From contig CAYZDV010000126.1 of the NCBI GenBank assembly GCA_964477275.1, forward strand, positions 1 to 5,671: 5,671 nt of DNA. Direction: 5' to 3'. Shown here in pieces: positions 1 to 5,671 of this stretch. The first letter of the stretch is position 1; each line of letters begins with the position of its first letter. The notes under the pieces are model-generated. The model made no database searches, had not been told where the DNA came from, and saw nothing but the letters and a program-made list of their open reading frames with translations. This stretch comes from CAYZDV01 sp964477275 (GTDB lineage Bacteria > Acidobacteriota > Aminicenantia > Aminicenantales > Aminicenantaceae). The position numbers and the translations under genes are program-made.

Positions 1-42
1 GAAAAAAGAGAGCCGTAATCCATTGAAAGGCTGAGCAAAACA
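1..42 (+). other. Leader of the cluster; possible 3' tail of an upstream gene
   Basis: This short stretch precedes the first recognisable gene. All three plus-strand frames close here (TAA at 16-18, TGA at 24-26, TGA at 32-34), so an upstream gene could end at any of them. The tail ending at 34 would leave only 8 bases before the GTG at 43, the tight spacing seen elsewhere in the cluster. No promoter-like hexamer pair is visible. By analogy with Psr/Phs/Ttr operons, a ferredoxin-like [4Fe-4S] subunit would be expected immediately upstream, but too little sequence is present to recognise it. Confidence 0.3.
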
Positions 43-939
43 GTGGAAACGCAGGTCCTTTACACCATCTTCCACGAGGAAGCCTTCGGGCTCAACATCG
101 CCATCTACTTCTACCTCACGGGATTAAGCGCCGGCTCGTTCATCCTTTCCACCCTGGCCTACGGCTTCGGCATGGAACAGTACAAGCCTCTGGGAAAAAT
201 TGGAGTGGTTCTGGCCACCCTTCTTCTCATCATCGCTCCCTTCTTTCTCCTTATCCACATCGGGATGCCCCACCGGGCCTGGCACCTCTTTGTCTATCTC
301 AACATGTCCTCGCCGATCACCTGGGGGTCTTTCCTTCTCATTCTTTACCCCATTAACTGTGTCGTCTACGGTTATTTCATGTTCAAGGAGAAGGCGAAGC
401 CCACGCGAATCTTCGGGCTCATCGGAATTCCGCTGGCCATTGCCGTCCATGGCTACACAGGGTTCATCCTGGCCTTTGGAGCAGCCCGGGCCCTGTGGAA
501 CACAGCCCTGATGCCCATTCTCTTCCTCGCTTCAGCCATCGTCTCCGGGATCGGCCTCATGATTCTGGTCTGTGCCATCCAGCAGCGCTTTTTCTCCAGA
601 GAGAAGAAAATCAACCGTGAGCTCCTTTTCAGCCTCGGAAAACTGATGGCCTGGATGATCGTCTTCGACCTCTTTCTCGTGGGAAGCGACATCCTTGTCC
701 TCACCATTTCTCATTCAGATGCCCAGGCTGCGGCCCGGCTTCTTCTGGGCGGTGAGCTCGGCTTTCTCTTTCTTGTGGTGGAAAACCTTCTGGGCAAGGC
801 TGTTCCCTTCATCCTGATGGTCGTGCCCAGATTCAGGACCGTTGCAACGGTGATTGCGGCCTCGATTCTGGTCGTCATCGGGATATTCTTCATGAGATAT
901 GTGGTCGTTGTGGGCGGAGAGTATATTCCCTTGCTGTGA
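43..939 (+). CDS. NrfD/PsrC-family quinone-interacting membrane subunit
   Basis: This is an integral membrane subunit that would pass electrons between menaquinone and a periplasmic Fe-S/molybdopterin partner. It has 298 residues and about eight predicted helices (roughly 19-40, 53-74, 90-114, 122-145, 152-178, 199-222, 236-261, 266-288), matching the PsrC fold size. Family hallmarks visible are a glycine-rich first helix (YLTGLSAGSF), the loop HRAWHLF followed by SSPITWGSF (77-97), GYTGF in helix 4 (137-141), the LWNTALMPILF stretch (151-161), and the C-terminal MRYVVVVGGEYIPL. Tyr138 in the YTG motif sits where PsrC is thought to place a quinone-contacting tyrosine (from memory). Acidic residues inside or near later helices (Asp209, Asp216, Glu238, Glu247) could serve proton transfer, which is inference. 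The start is GTG: the frame is open from the TAA at 16-18, the next in-frame ATG is residue 44 inside the conserved region, and a weak AAAGG lies at 26-30. Assignment to the family is firm, but the specific complex (Psr, Phs, Ttr, Qrc, Hmc) cannot be decided. Confidence 0.93.
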   Translation: METQVLYTIFHEEAFGLNIAIYFYLTGLSAGSFILSTLAYGFGMEQYKPLGKIGVVLATLLLIIAPFFLLIHIGMPHRAWHLFVYLNMSSPITWGSFLLILYPINCVVYGYFMFKEKAKPTRIFGLIGIPLAIAVHGYTGFILAFGAARALWNTALMPILFLASAIVSGIGLMILVCAIQQRFFSREKKINRELLFSLGKLMAWMIVFDLFLVGSDILVLTISHSDAQAAARLLLGGELGFLFLVVENLLGKAVPFILMVVPRFRTVATVIAASILVVIGIFFMRYVVVVGGEYIPLL

Positions 940-940
940 G

Positions 941-944
941 AGGA
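941..944 (+). promoter_or_regulatory. Ribosome binding site deciding the start of the molybdopterin oxidoreductase
   Basis: AGGA, within GAGAGGA at 938-944, lies 8 bases before the ATG at 953. It supports that start over the in-frame ATG at 899, which lies within the 3' end of the NrfD gene and has no good site. The protein from 953 begins directly with a Tat signal peptide, as expected. The site overlaps the stop codon of the preceding gene (937-939), so translation of the two genes is probably coupled. Confidence 0.75.
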
Positions 945-952
945 ATGGACGA

Positions 953-3223
953 ATGGTGAAAAAAGAGATCTCCCGGCGAAAATTCATGAAGACAGGGCTG
1001 GCCTGGACGGCCGGAACAGCCGCCGGCTTCGCTGCTCTTCCCGCTGCAGCGGCACAAAAAGACATCGCTGCGGTCTCCCGGACATCCCTCAAGGAGCTGC
1101 GGGCTGTGGCCACTACCTGTGGCCAGTGTCCGGCCGGGTGCGGCGTCACCGCCTGCCTCAGCGGCGACCGGCTGGTCCAGATTCTCGGCAATCCCCATCA
1201 TCCCGACAACCAGGGCGGCCTCTGCGCCAGGGGAATTGCCGCGATAAACCTTGTGAACGACCCTGAACGGCTTCTCTTCCCCATGAAAAGAAAAGGAGTG
1301 AGGGGAAGCGGGCAGTGGACCAGGACGAGCTGGGATGAGGTCTATACTACCCTCAGCAGACGGCTTGATGAGTTGAGGAAAGCCGGCCGGCTGAGCGAAT
1401 TCGTGGTCGACAAAGGCCGTGATGAATGGCTGCTTGAACGCTTCATCAATTCCTGGGACGGGATGCAGGTCATCGACCGGCCGGCCCTGAGAAACATCAG
1501 CCGGTCCACGGCCTTGCGGGAAATGACCGGTTCTCCCTCTCTCATCGAAGACGCGGGAAGAAGCCGGACGATTTTCAACTTCGGCGCCAATCCTTTTTCC
1601 AGCCATGACCGGCTTGTCGGGTTTGTCCGTCGGCTGATGAAGGCCAGGGTGGAAAAGGGAACGAGGCTCATCACATTTGACGTCCGCTTGTCCGAGACCG
1701 CAGCCCAGAGTGATGCCTGGTATCCGGTCAGAGCAGGAAGCGACGGCATCCTGGCCCTGGCCATGGCCAGGGTCATTGTGGAGAAAGGGCTGGCCGACAG
1801 CAGCGCGATCGAACACCACGCCGCCATTTCTCTTTCATCCCTGAGAGAACATCTTTCTCCCTATACACTCGGGCTGGCGGAAAGAGAATGCGGCATCCGG
1901 GGTTCGGAAATCGAGCGCCTGGCCATCGCCTTTGCCACCGAGAAGCCTTCTCTGGCCATCTTCGGAGGAGGCCTGAGCGAACAGGAAAACGGAACCTTAA
2001 ACGCGCAATGCGTCATTCTCCTGAACTGGCTGACAGGAAACATCGAGAAAGAAGGAGGGCTCTTTTTCCCCCGCAGTCCAACCCCGGCGAAAGAAGATGC
2101 ATTTCCAGAAGATGGGAAGCTGTTCGCTGGCAGCCGGATTCTCACCGGAATCAGCGACCTGCTCGAGACTCAACAAGACATCGACACTTATTTCATCTGC
2201 CAGGCGAACCCGGCTTTCGATGAGCCTGACTGCCGCGCCACGGCCCGTCTGCTCGAAGACGAAAAGAAAATTCCACTCCTTATCGTCATGGATACTCATC
2301 TCACGGAAACAGCCATGACGGCGGACATCGTTCTTCCGGCCGCGACCTATCTTGAGGGATGGGGGGTGAACTTCGCCTCTTCCCTTGACCTGAGCCCTCT
2401 CCTCAACCTCCAGCAGCCGGCCGTCTCTCTCCTCTCTCCGTCCGAAGTCCTGAGGTCTCCTGACTTTGAAGCGGGGAAACTCCTCCAGCCCGTCTTCCGT
2501 CCCAGAGGAGAAGCCAAAGAAGTGGGGATGTTCTGTCTGGAGCTGGCCCGGAGAATCGGAGGTGAGGCCTTGCGGCGCCTTCCTTACCGGAATACCGAGG
2601 ATTGGACTTCCCGGCTGGTTTCCTCTGTTCCCGGTTTTCAAAAAAATGGGGGGTTCAACGTTCTTAAAGAGAGAGGCTTCTGGGAAATCACGGAAAAAGG
2701 AGAAACGCAGCCCCTGAAAAACCGTCAGGCCTTTCCTGCTTCGCTTCCCCGTTATCCGGTTCCCGAGCTTCCCCGGAGAAAAAAAGAAAATGAGTTCGTG
2801 CTGTCCACCTTCAAATCCAGCCTGGGCAGCGCGGAGACAGCCAACAGCAAGTGGGCAAGGGAAATCATGTCCGGAAACCGCCTCTGGATAAACAAGGAGC
2901 GGGCAGCGCAACTCGGAATCAGGAACGGAGACAGGGTGCGGCTGATCTCTTCTGCGGGAACTCTCTGCGTCCGCGCGCTGACCACCCACCGGATTCACCC
3001 CGAATCCGCGGCCCTTGCCGAAGGTTTCGGCCATACGGCGGTCGGAAACGTAGCCAGGGCCAGACGCTTCAAGAGTCAGGACAGGGACACCGGACTCATC
3101 TGGTGGGAGAGTCGCGGAAAGGGCGTGAACCCCATGGAGGTCATCGAACGGCGCAAAGACCTCCTCAGCGGCGGCCTTGCGCTCAAGAGCACCCTGGTTC
3201 GTATAGAAAAAGAAGGAGAATGA
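953..3223 (+). CDS. Tat-exported molybdopterin oxidoreductase catalytic subunit (PsrA/PhsA/TtrA/QrcB-like)
   Basis: A 756-residue member of the DMSO reductase/CISM superfamily, predicted periplasmic. Residues 7-13 read SRRKFMK, a near-perfect Tat motif, followed by a hydrophobic stretch and a likely cleavage after the alanines at 31-34. A [4Fe-4S] site follows: CxxCxxxC at Cys56, Cys59, Cys63 and Cys91 in CARG. Then come the family stretches GQWTRTSWDEV (120-130), NFGANPFSS (209-217), the pterin-dinucleotide region ending VRAGSDG (259-265; the usual form is PGTDG), LTGNIEKEGG (360-369), TETAMTADIVLPAATYLE (451-468), and the C-terminal dinucleotide-binding barrel from about 645 (LWINKERAAQLGIRNGDRV). 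No cysteine occurs between Cys91 and Cys313, so the Cys ligand of Mo seen in PsrA/PhsA-type enzymes is missing. Ser183 or Ser185 could replace it, or the protein may carry no metal, as reported for QrcB. Substrate unknown; sulfur-compound reduction or a pure electron-transfer role are both possible. Confidence 0.92.
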   Translation: MVKKEISRRKFMKTGLAWTAGTAAGFAALPAAAAQKDIAAVSRTSLKELRAVATTCGQCPAGCGVTACLSGDRLVQILGNPHHPDNQGGLCARGIAAINLVNDPERLLFPMKRKGVRGSGQWTRTSWDEVYTTLSRRLDELRKAGRLSEFVVDKGRDEWLLERFINSWDGMQVIDRPALRNISRSTALREMTGSPSLIEDAGRSRTIFNFGANPFSSHDRLVGFVRRLMKARVEKGTRLITFDVRLSETAAQSDAWYPVRAGSDGILALAMARVIVEKGLADSSAIEHHAAISLSSLREHLSPYTLGLAERECGIRGSEIERLAIAFATEKPSLAIFGGGLSEQENGTLNAQCVILLNWLTGNIEKEGGLFFPRSPTPAKEDAFPEDGKLFAGSRILTGISDLLETQQDIDTYFICQANPAFDEPDCRATARLLEDEKKIPLLIVMDTHLTETAMTADIVLPAATYLEGWGVNFASSLDLSPLLNLQQPAVSLLSPSEVLRSPDFEAGKLLQPVFRPRGEAKEVGMFCLELARRIGGEALRRLPYRNTEDWTSRLVSSVPGFQKNGGFNVLKERGFWEITEKGETQPLKNRQAFPASLPRYPVPELPRRKKENEFVLSTFKSSLGSAETANSKWAREIMSGNRLWINKERAAQLGIRNGDRVRLISSAGTLCVRALTTHRIHPESAALAEGFGHTAVGNVARARRFKSQDRDTGLIWWESRGKGVNPMEVIERRKDLLSGGLALKSTLVRIEKEGE

Positions 3224-3227
3224 CTTC

Positions 3228-3234
3228 AAGGAGG
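3228..3234 (+). promoter_or_regulatory. Strong Shine-Dalgarno for the beta-propeller gene
   Basis: AAGGAGG lies in the 21-base gap after the oxidoreductase stop, 10 bases before the ATG at 3245. It is the strongest ribosome binding site in the window and suggests that this gene is translated independently and well. No terminator or promoter is visible in the same gap, so it is probably cotranscribed with its neighbours. Confidence 0.8.
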
Positions 3235-3244
3235 ACGAAAGAAA

Positions 3245-4528
3245 ATGTTAAAAAGATGCATCAAAATCGCTTCTGTCCTCTTCATGGCGGCGCTTCTTGT
3301 CTTTCCTGCTCAGAGAATAGATCAGGGCGGCCGTCCGGAAATCAAAAGGCTGACCTTCTCCGGAAACGCTGAGGCCCTTTATCCCTGCCTGAGTGACGAC
3401 GGCCGTTGGATGGCCTACGTGCTCGAGGTCAAAGACGAGGAAAAAACGACAAAGGTCCTCAAGGTGATGAACACTGCGAACGGCAGGGAGAACGAACTCT
3501 TCCGCAGCGGTGAAAGAAAGGCGCCCGCGCCTTATGAGGATGTCTTCCTTGAAGTTGGCTCCAAACCCCCTCTCCTCAGCGGAAACGGACGGAAGGCCGT
3601 CTTTTCCCTGAGCCTGGCCGAGCCGGTGAGTATTCTCGACCATTATCTGGCCATTGTCAACACTGACGGGAGCGACTGGAAGCTCATCGAGTTTCCCAAC
3701 CAGGCGCTGACAACAAAAGACCTCAGGGCCTTAGAGTTCGAGAGTGCCAACTGGGAGAGAGTGGCCAACTACGCGGTGAGCGCTGACGGGAACCGCGTGG
3801 CCTGCGCCCTCAAGGGACATCTGGGACCGCGGCGCTACGGAAACGCCAGCGCCATCATCCTCCTGGATGTCCAGAGCGGCCGCCAGAGAACAATCCTCGC
3901 CCCTGATTTTGACGAAAAAGGATGGGTCTGGGACTCTTACCCCCGGCACCCTTTCACCGGCGGAGGCTGGGCCTTCTGCCTGAGCGGCGATGGAGAGACC
4001 CTGGTCTTTGGCTCTCAGTCCTCTCCTGAGAAAAGCGATTACGACCTTTACCTCTCGGAGTGGGAGGGTAAAGAGGTCAGGAGATTGACCGATTTCGAGG
4101 ACCGCTGGTTCAGCCTGGCCGACATCAGCCATGACGGAGAGGCGATTGTTTTTTTCTACAACGGACAGAAAAAGAGCGGCATGGGGACTTACCTCATCCG
4201 GAGAGACGGGTCTGGCTTGAAGTTCATTTCATCCCAGGCGGCGCCGAGGGTCGAATTTTTCGACCTGTCCTCAGACGGCCGCTACATCCTCTTCATGCAT
4301 GTTTATAAAGGCATGCGGCTCGACCTCATCACCGGTCAGGAGAAGCTGGCGTTCGATGAGGAAACGCCGGATTATGTCCATGGCCTTTTCCCCATGGATT
4401 TTCCCCGCTTTCCCGCTTTCTGGGGCCCGAGGATCATGAGTTCCAGGGGAGATCGGATCCTCCTTGTCGGACCTCCCCTGGGCAGAGAAAAGCCTGAAAT
4501 CTATCTGTTGAATATGGGCCTGAAATAA
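3245..4528 (+). CDS. Secreted TolB/PD40-type seven-bladed beta-propeller, function unknown
   Basis: A 427-residue protein with a Sec signal peptide (positive residues 3-7, hydrophobic 8-20, likely cleavage after FPA at about 22). The cysteine at residue 5 is not in a lipobox, so a soluble periplasmic or secreted protein is expected. Seven recurrent PD40-like strands of the type x-S-x-D-G-x-x-hydrophobic are spaced through the protein at about 48-59, 110-122, 177-189, 245-257, 293-305, 340-352 and 397-409, several with the upstream RLT signature (35-37, 280-282). Together they suggest a closed seven-bladed propeller. No catalytic domain such as a C-terminal peptidase S9 hydrolase is present, and there is no CxxCH or Fe-S motif, so it is unlikely to carry electrons itself. 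Propellers of this sort usually bind proteins or ligands. The location between two redox genes, 21 bases after one and 1 base before the next, suggests a docking, assembly or substrate-sensing role for this complex, which is inference. Confidence 0.85.
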   Translation: MLKRCIKIASVLFMAALLVFPAQRIDQGGRPEIKRLTFSGNAEALYPCLSDDGRWMAYVLEVKDEEKTTKVLKVMNTANGRENELFRSGERKAPAPYEDVFLEVGSKPPLLSGNGRKAVFSLSLAEPVSILDHYLAIVNTDGSDWKLIEFPNQALTTKDLRALEFESANWERVANYAVSADGNRVACALKGHLGPRRYGNASAIILLDVQSGRQRTILAPDFDEKGWVWDSYPRHPFTGGGWAFCLSGDGETLVFGSQSSPEKSDYDLYLSEWEGKEVRRLTDFEDRWFSLADISHDGEAIVFFYNGQKKSGMGTYLIRRDGSGLKFISSQAAPRVEFFDLSSDGRYILFMHVYKGMRLDLITGQEKLAFDEETPDYVHGLFPMDFPRFPAFWGPRIMSSRGDRILLVGPPLGREKPEIYLLNMGLK

Positions 4529-4529
4529 A

Positions 4530-5120
4530 ATGGCGGCTTTGAGGTTCAAAACAAAATTCCGGCTGGTGTTCGTGATGCTGGTCTTCCTCTTTCTCATCGC
4601 CGCCAGTGTGGTCACCGCCTATCTTGTCCGCTTCTCCGCCACCCAGGAGATTGTCTGCCGTCAGTGCCACCCTGAGCTTTCCGAGCTGTGGAGGAGTTCG
4701 AAAGGTCACCCGGCAGACCAGACGAGGTGTTTTGAGTGTCATTCCCCCAAGCCCGATCTGAAACCCAGAGGATGGAATGTCCTCCGGCATTTCCGCGACC
4801 AGCTGGCGCCTCCAGAATATCTCGCCGACGACGAGCTGACCTCCAGCCGCTGTCTCGACTGCCATAACGATGTGCTTTTTCTCGGCTATAAGGTCAAAAA
4901 GAAGGTGGTCAGGTTCAACCACCGCATCCACAGCATGGAAGGCCTGGACTGCATCGACTGTCACCGGACAGCCGGGCATGAATACATGATGCGAGGCACA
5001 AACCGGGCCACGATCCTGGAATGTCTGAACTGTCACCTCCGGGAATTCGAGGGCCCGCCCAGGAACCAGAAATGCCTCAACTGCCATGATGTGATGCTGG
5101 CTCCCGGAAAAACATGGTAG
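4530..5120 (+). CDS. Membrane-anchored hexahaem cytochrome c (NapC/NrfH-like N-terminus)
   Basis: A 196-residue protein with one N-terminal membrane helix (about 10-33) and six CxxCH haem c sites, at Cys43, 67, 108, 141, 165 and 182, in a periplasmic domain of about 160 residues. The first part, an anchor followed closely by CRQCH and CFECH, looks like the NapC/NrfH/NirT family, which takes electrons from menaquinol. The later part, with FNHRIH (129-134) just before CIDCH, resembles the class III cytochrome c3/c7 pattern where upstream histidines are distal haem ligands; His60, 87, 131, 134 and 150 are candidates. Typical NapC/NrfH proteins have four haems, so six is an extended form. The hexahaem QrcA of sulfate reducers is a possible functional parallel. 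The ATG is 1 base after the preceding stop and has no clear Shine-Dalgarno, which points to translational coupling to the propeller gene. It would link quinone or NrfD electrons to periplasmic partners. Confidence 0.93.
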   Translation: MAALRFKTKFRLVFVMLVFLFLIAASVVTAYLVRFSATQEIVCRQCHPELSELWRSSKGHPADQTRCFECHSPKPDLKPRGWNVLRHFRDQLAPPEYLADDELTSSRCLDCHNDVLFLGYKVKKKVVRFNHRIHSMEGLDCIDCHRTAGHEYMMRGTNRATILECLNCHLREFEGPPRNQKCLNCHDVMLAPGKTW

Positions 5121-5187
5121 AAACGCCAGCCGCTCCACAGGTAAAGGATGCACAAGACACTGGAGCAAAGGAAAAAATGAGACGGCG
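5121..5187 (+). other. 67-base spacer with two overlapping mini reading frames
   Basis: This is the longest gap between genes in the window. It holds no visible inverted repeat, terminator or promoter. It contains a 10-codon frame starting ATG at 5148 and stopping TGA at 5178-5180, which overlaps by ATGA a 4-codon frame (5177-5191). The second frame in turn overlaps by ATGA the start of the next gene at 5188. An AAAGGA at 5167-5172 is placed well for the ATG at 5177 but 15 bases from 5188. The spacer could be a coupled leader, or chance. Confidence 0.35.
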
Positions 5188-5671
5188 ATGATTAAAGCGT
5201 TTGACATTTTTGTTGTTCTCCTTGCCCTCTCCATCTTCTCCTGGGGACTTTCCCGGCGCTTTCGCCTCTGGAGCATCGGAAAAAAGGAAGACCGGGCCGA
5301 CAAACTCGGGGCCAGAATCAAATCCATGCTCATTGATGGCGTCGCCCACCGCCGGATCCTCCAGGATTTCTATCCGGGACTCCTCCATCTGGCTGTTTTC
5401 ACCGCTTTTCTGGTTCCTCTTGTCATTGTCCTGCTCACCCAATTTGCATTCACCCTTCCCCTCGTCCTGGCCCGCATCATTTCTCTCCTCCTCGACCTCA
5501 TCGCGCTGGCCGGCCTCACGGCTGTGACCCTGTTTGCCTACCGCCGCACGGTCAGCCGTCCGCCGAGGCTCGATACTAAAGCTGATGACCTGGTCGTCCT
5601 CCTTTTGATTCTGCTCATCATCCTGACCGGACTCATGATGGAGAGCCTGAGGCTTTCAGTCCTGGGAAAGG
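5188..5671 (+). CDS. NarI/HdrE-like membrane cytochrome b domain, 5' part of a gene cut by the window edge
   Basis: The first 161 residues are visible and no stop is reached. Predicted helices lie at about 4-20, 63-87, 90-117 and 133-150, with basic residues clustered in the loops. The pattern matches the N-terminal domain of nitrate-reductase-gamma/HdrE-like proteins: RRFRLWSIGKKEDRADKLG (23-41), then YPGLLHLAVFTAF (62-74) with His67 as a likely haem b ligand, then YRRTVSRPPRL (118-128) and ILTGLMMESLR (145-155). In this family the domain is commonly fused to, or followed by, an HdrD-like cytoplasmic part with two [4Fe-4S] sites and CCG domains, as in HmcE/HmcF, TmcC/TmcB and DsrM/DsrK. Whether that holds here cannot be seen. 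The ATG at 5188 is the first start codon in this frame after the cytochrome stop, and the sequence begins directly with helix 1. Its Shine-Dalgarno is poor. It probably connects quinone to cytoplasmic thiol or Fe-S chemistry. Confidence 0.85.
   Translation, partial: MIKAFDIFVVLLALSIFSWGLSRRFRLWSIGKKEDRADKLGARIKSMLIDGVAHRRILQDFYPGLLHLAVFTAFLVPLVIVLLTQFAFTLPLVLARIISLLLDLIALAGLTAVTLFAYRRTVSRPPRLDTKADDLVVLLLILLIILTGLMMESLRLSVLGK

Noticed and set aside
899..952. Longer N-terminus of the molybdopterin oxidoreductase starting at ATG 899
   Set aside because: It would overlap the NrfD gene by 41 bases, lacks a good ribosome binding site, and would put 18 extra residues before a Tat motif that sits at the normal distance from the ATG at 953.
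890..1819. 309-codon open frame on the minus strand
   Set aside because: It is antisense to the [4Fe-4S] and pterin-binding part of the oxidoreductase. The composition is proline- and glycine-rich without motifs, typical of a shadow frame.
953..3223. Formate dehydrogenase or periplasmic nitrate reductase identity
   Set aside because: There is no Cys or selenocysteine at the active-site span, and the fourth Fe-S cysteine is followed by Ala-Arg-Gly rather than the Lys typical of those enzymes. The NrfD partner also favours the Psr/Qrc-like group.
1997..3229. 410-codon open frame on the minus strand
   Set aside because: It lies opposite the oxidoreductase gene, whose conserved motifs are clear. 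The translated protein has no recognisable domain and is best explained by codon bias leaving the antisense frame open.
3245..3310. Propeller protein as a lipoprotein, because of a cysteine near the N-terminus
   Set aside because: Cys5 lies before the hydrophobic core, among the basic residues, and is not preceded by a lipobox. A plain Sec signal peptide fits better.
4434..5333. 299-codon open frame on the minus strand
   Set aside because: It runs antisense across the propeller end, the six-haem cytochrome and the start of the membrane gene. The plus-strand genes are strongly supported and the antisense product shows no family features.
5201..5527. 108-codon plus-strand frame rich in serine and proline
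   Set aside because: It is out of frame with the NarI/HdrE-like reading frame from 5188, which shows membrane helices and family motifs. The serine-rich product is a shadow.

Overview
The window holds one uninterrupted plus-strand gene cluster for a membrane-bound anaerobic respiratory (redox) complex. Five genes cover it almost end to end, with gaps of 13, 21, 1 and 67 bases. I see no RNA gene, mobile element, CRISPR array, terminator or convincing promoter, so the cluster reads as an internal piece of a longer operon that continues past both edges.

Layout: (1) 43-939, an eight-helix NrfD/PsrC-type quinone-interacting membrane subunit with a GTG start; (2) 953-3223, a Tat-exported periplasmic molybdopterin oxidoreductase (PsrA/PhsA/TtrA/QrcB-like) with one N-terminal [4Fe-4S] site; (3) 3245-4528, a secreted seven-bladed TolB/PD40-type beta-propeller of unknown role; (4) 4530-5120, a membrane-anchored cytochrome c with six CxxCH haem sites; (5) 5188 to the right edge, the N-terminal membrane domain of a NarI/HdrE-like cytochrome b-type protein, which in this family is usually followed by, or fused to, a cytoplasmic HdrD-like Fe-S domain. 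The ferredoxin-like [4Fe-4S] subunit that normally links genes 1 and 2 is absent and may lie just upstream.

How they may work together (inference): the periplasmic oxidoreductase would exchange electrons with an outside substrate or donor, the missing Fe-S subunit and NrfD would connect it to the menaquinone pool, the hexahaem cytochrome would carry electrons on the periplasmic side, and the NarI/HdrE-like protein would connect quinone or cytochrome electrons to the cytoplasm. The parts recall Psr/Phs (genes 1 and 2), Qrc (oxidoreductase, NrfD and a hexahaem cytochrome) and Hmc/Tmc (NrfD, multihaem cytochrome and NarI/HdrD modules), but I do not recognise this exact combination, and the embedded beta-propeller is unexpected.

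Organism: a moderately GC-rich Gram-negative-type anaerobe with a periplasm, Tat export and c-type cytochromes. Desulfobacterota or the Acidobacteriota/Aminicenantes sphere would fit, the latter also being rich in secreted TolB-like propellers as I recall. This is a style-based guess of low confidence.
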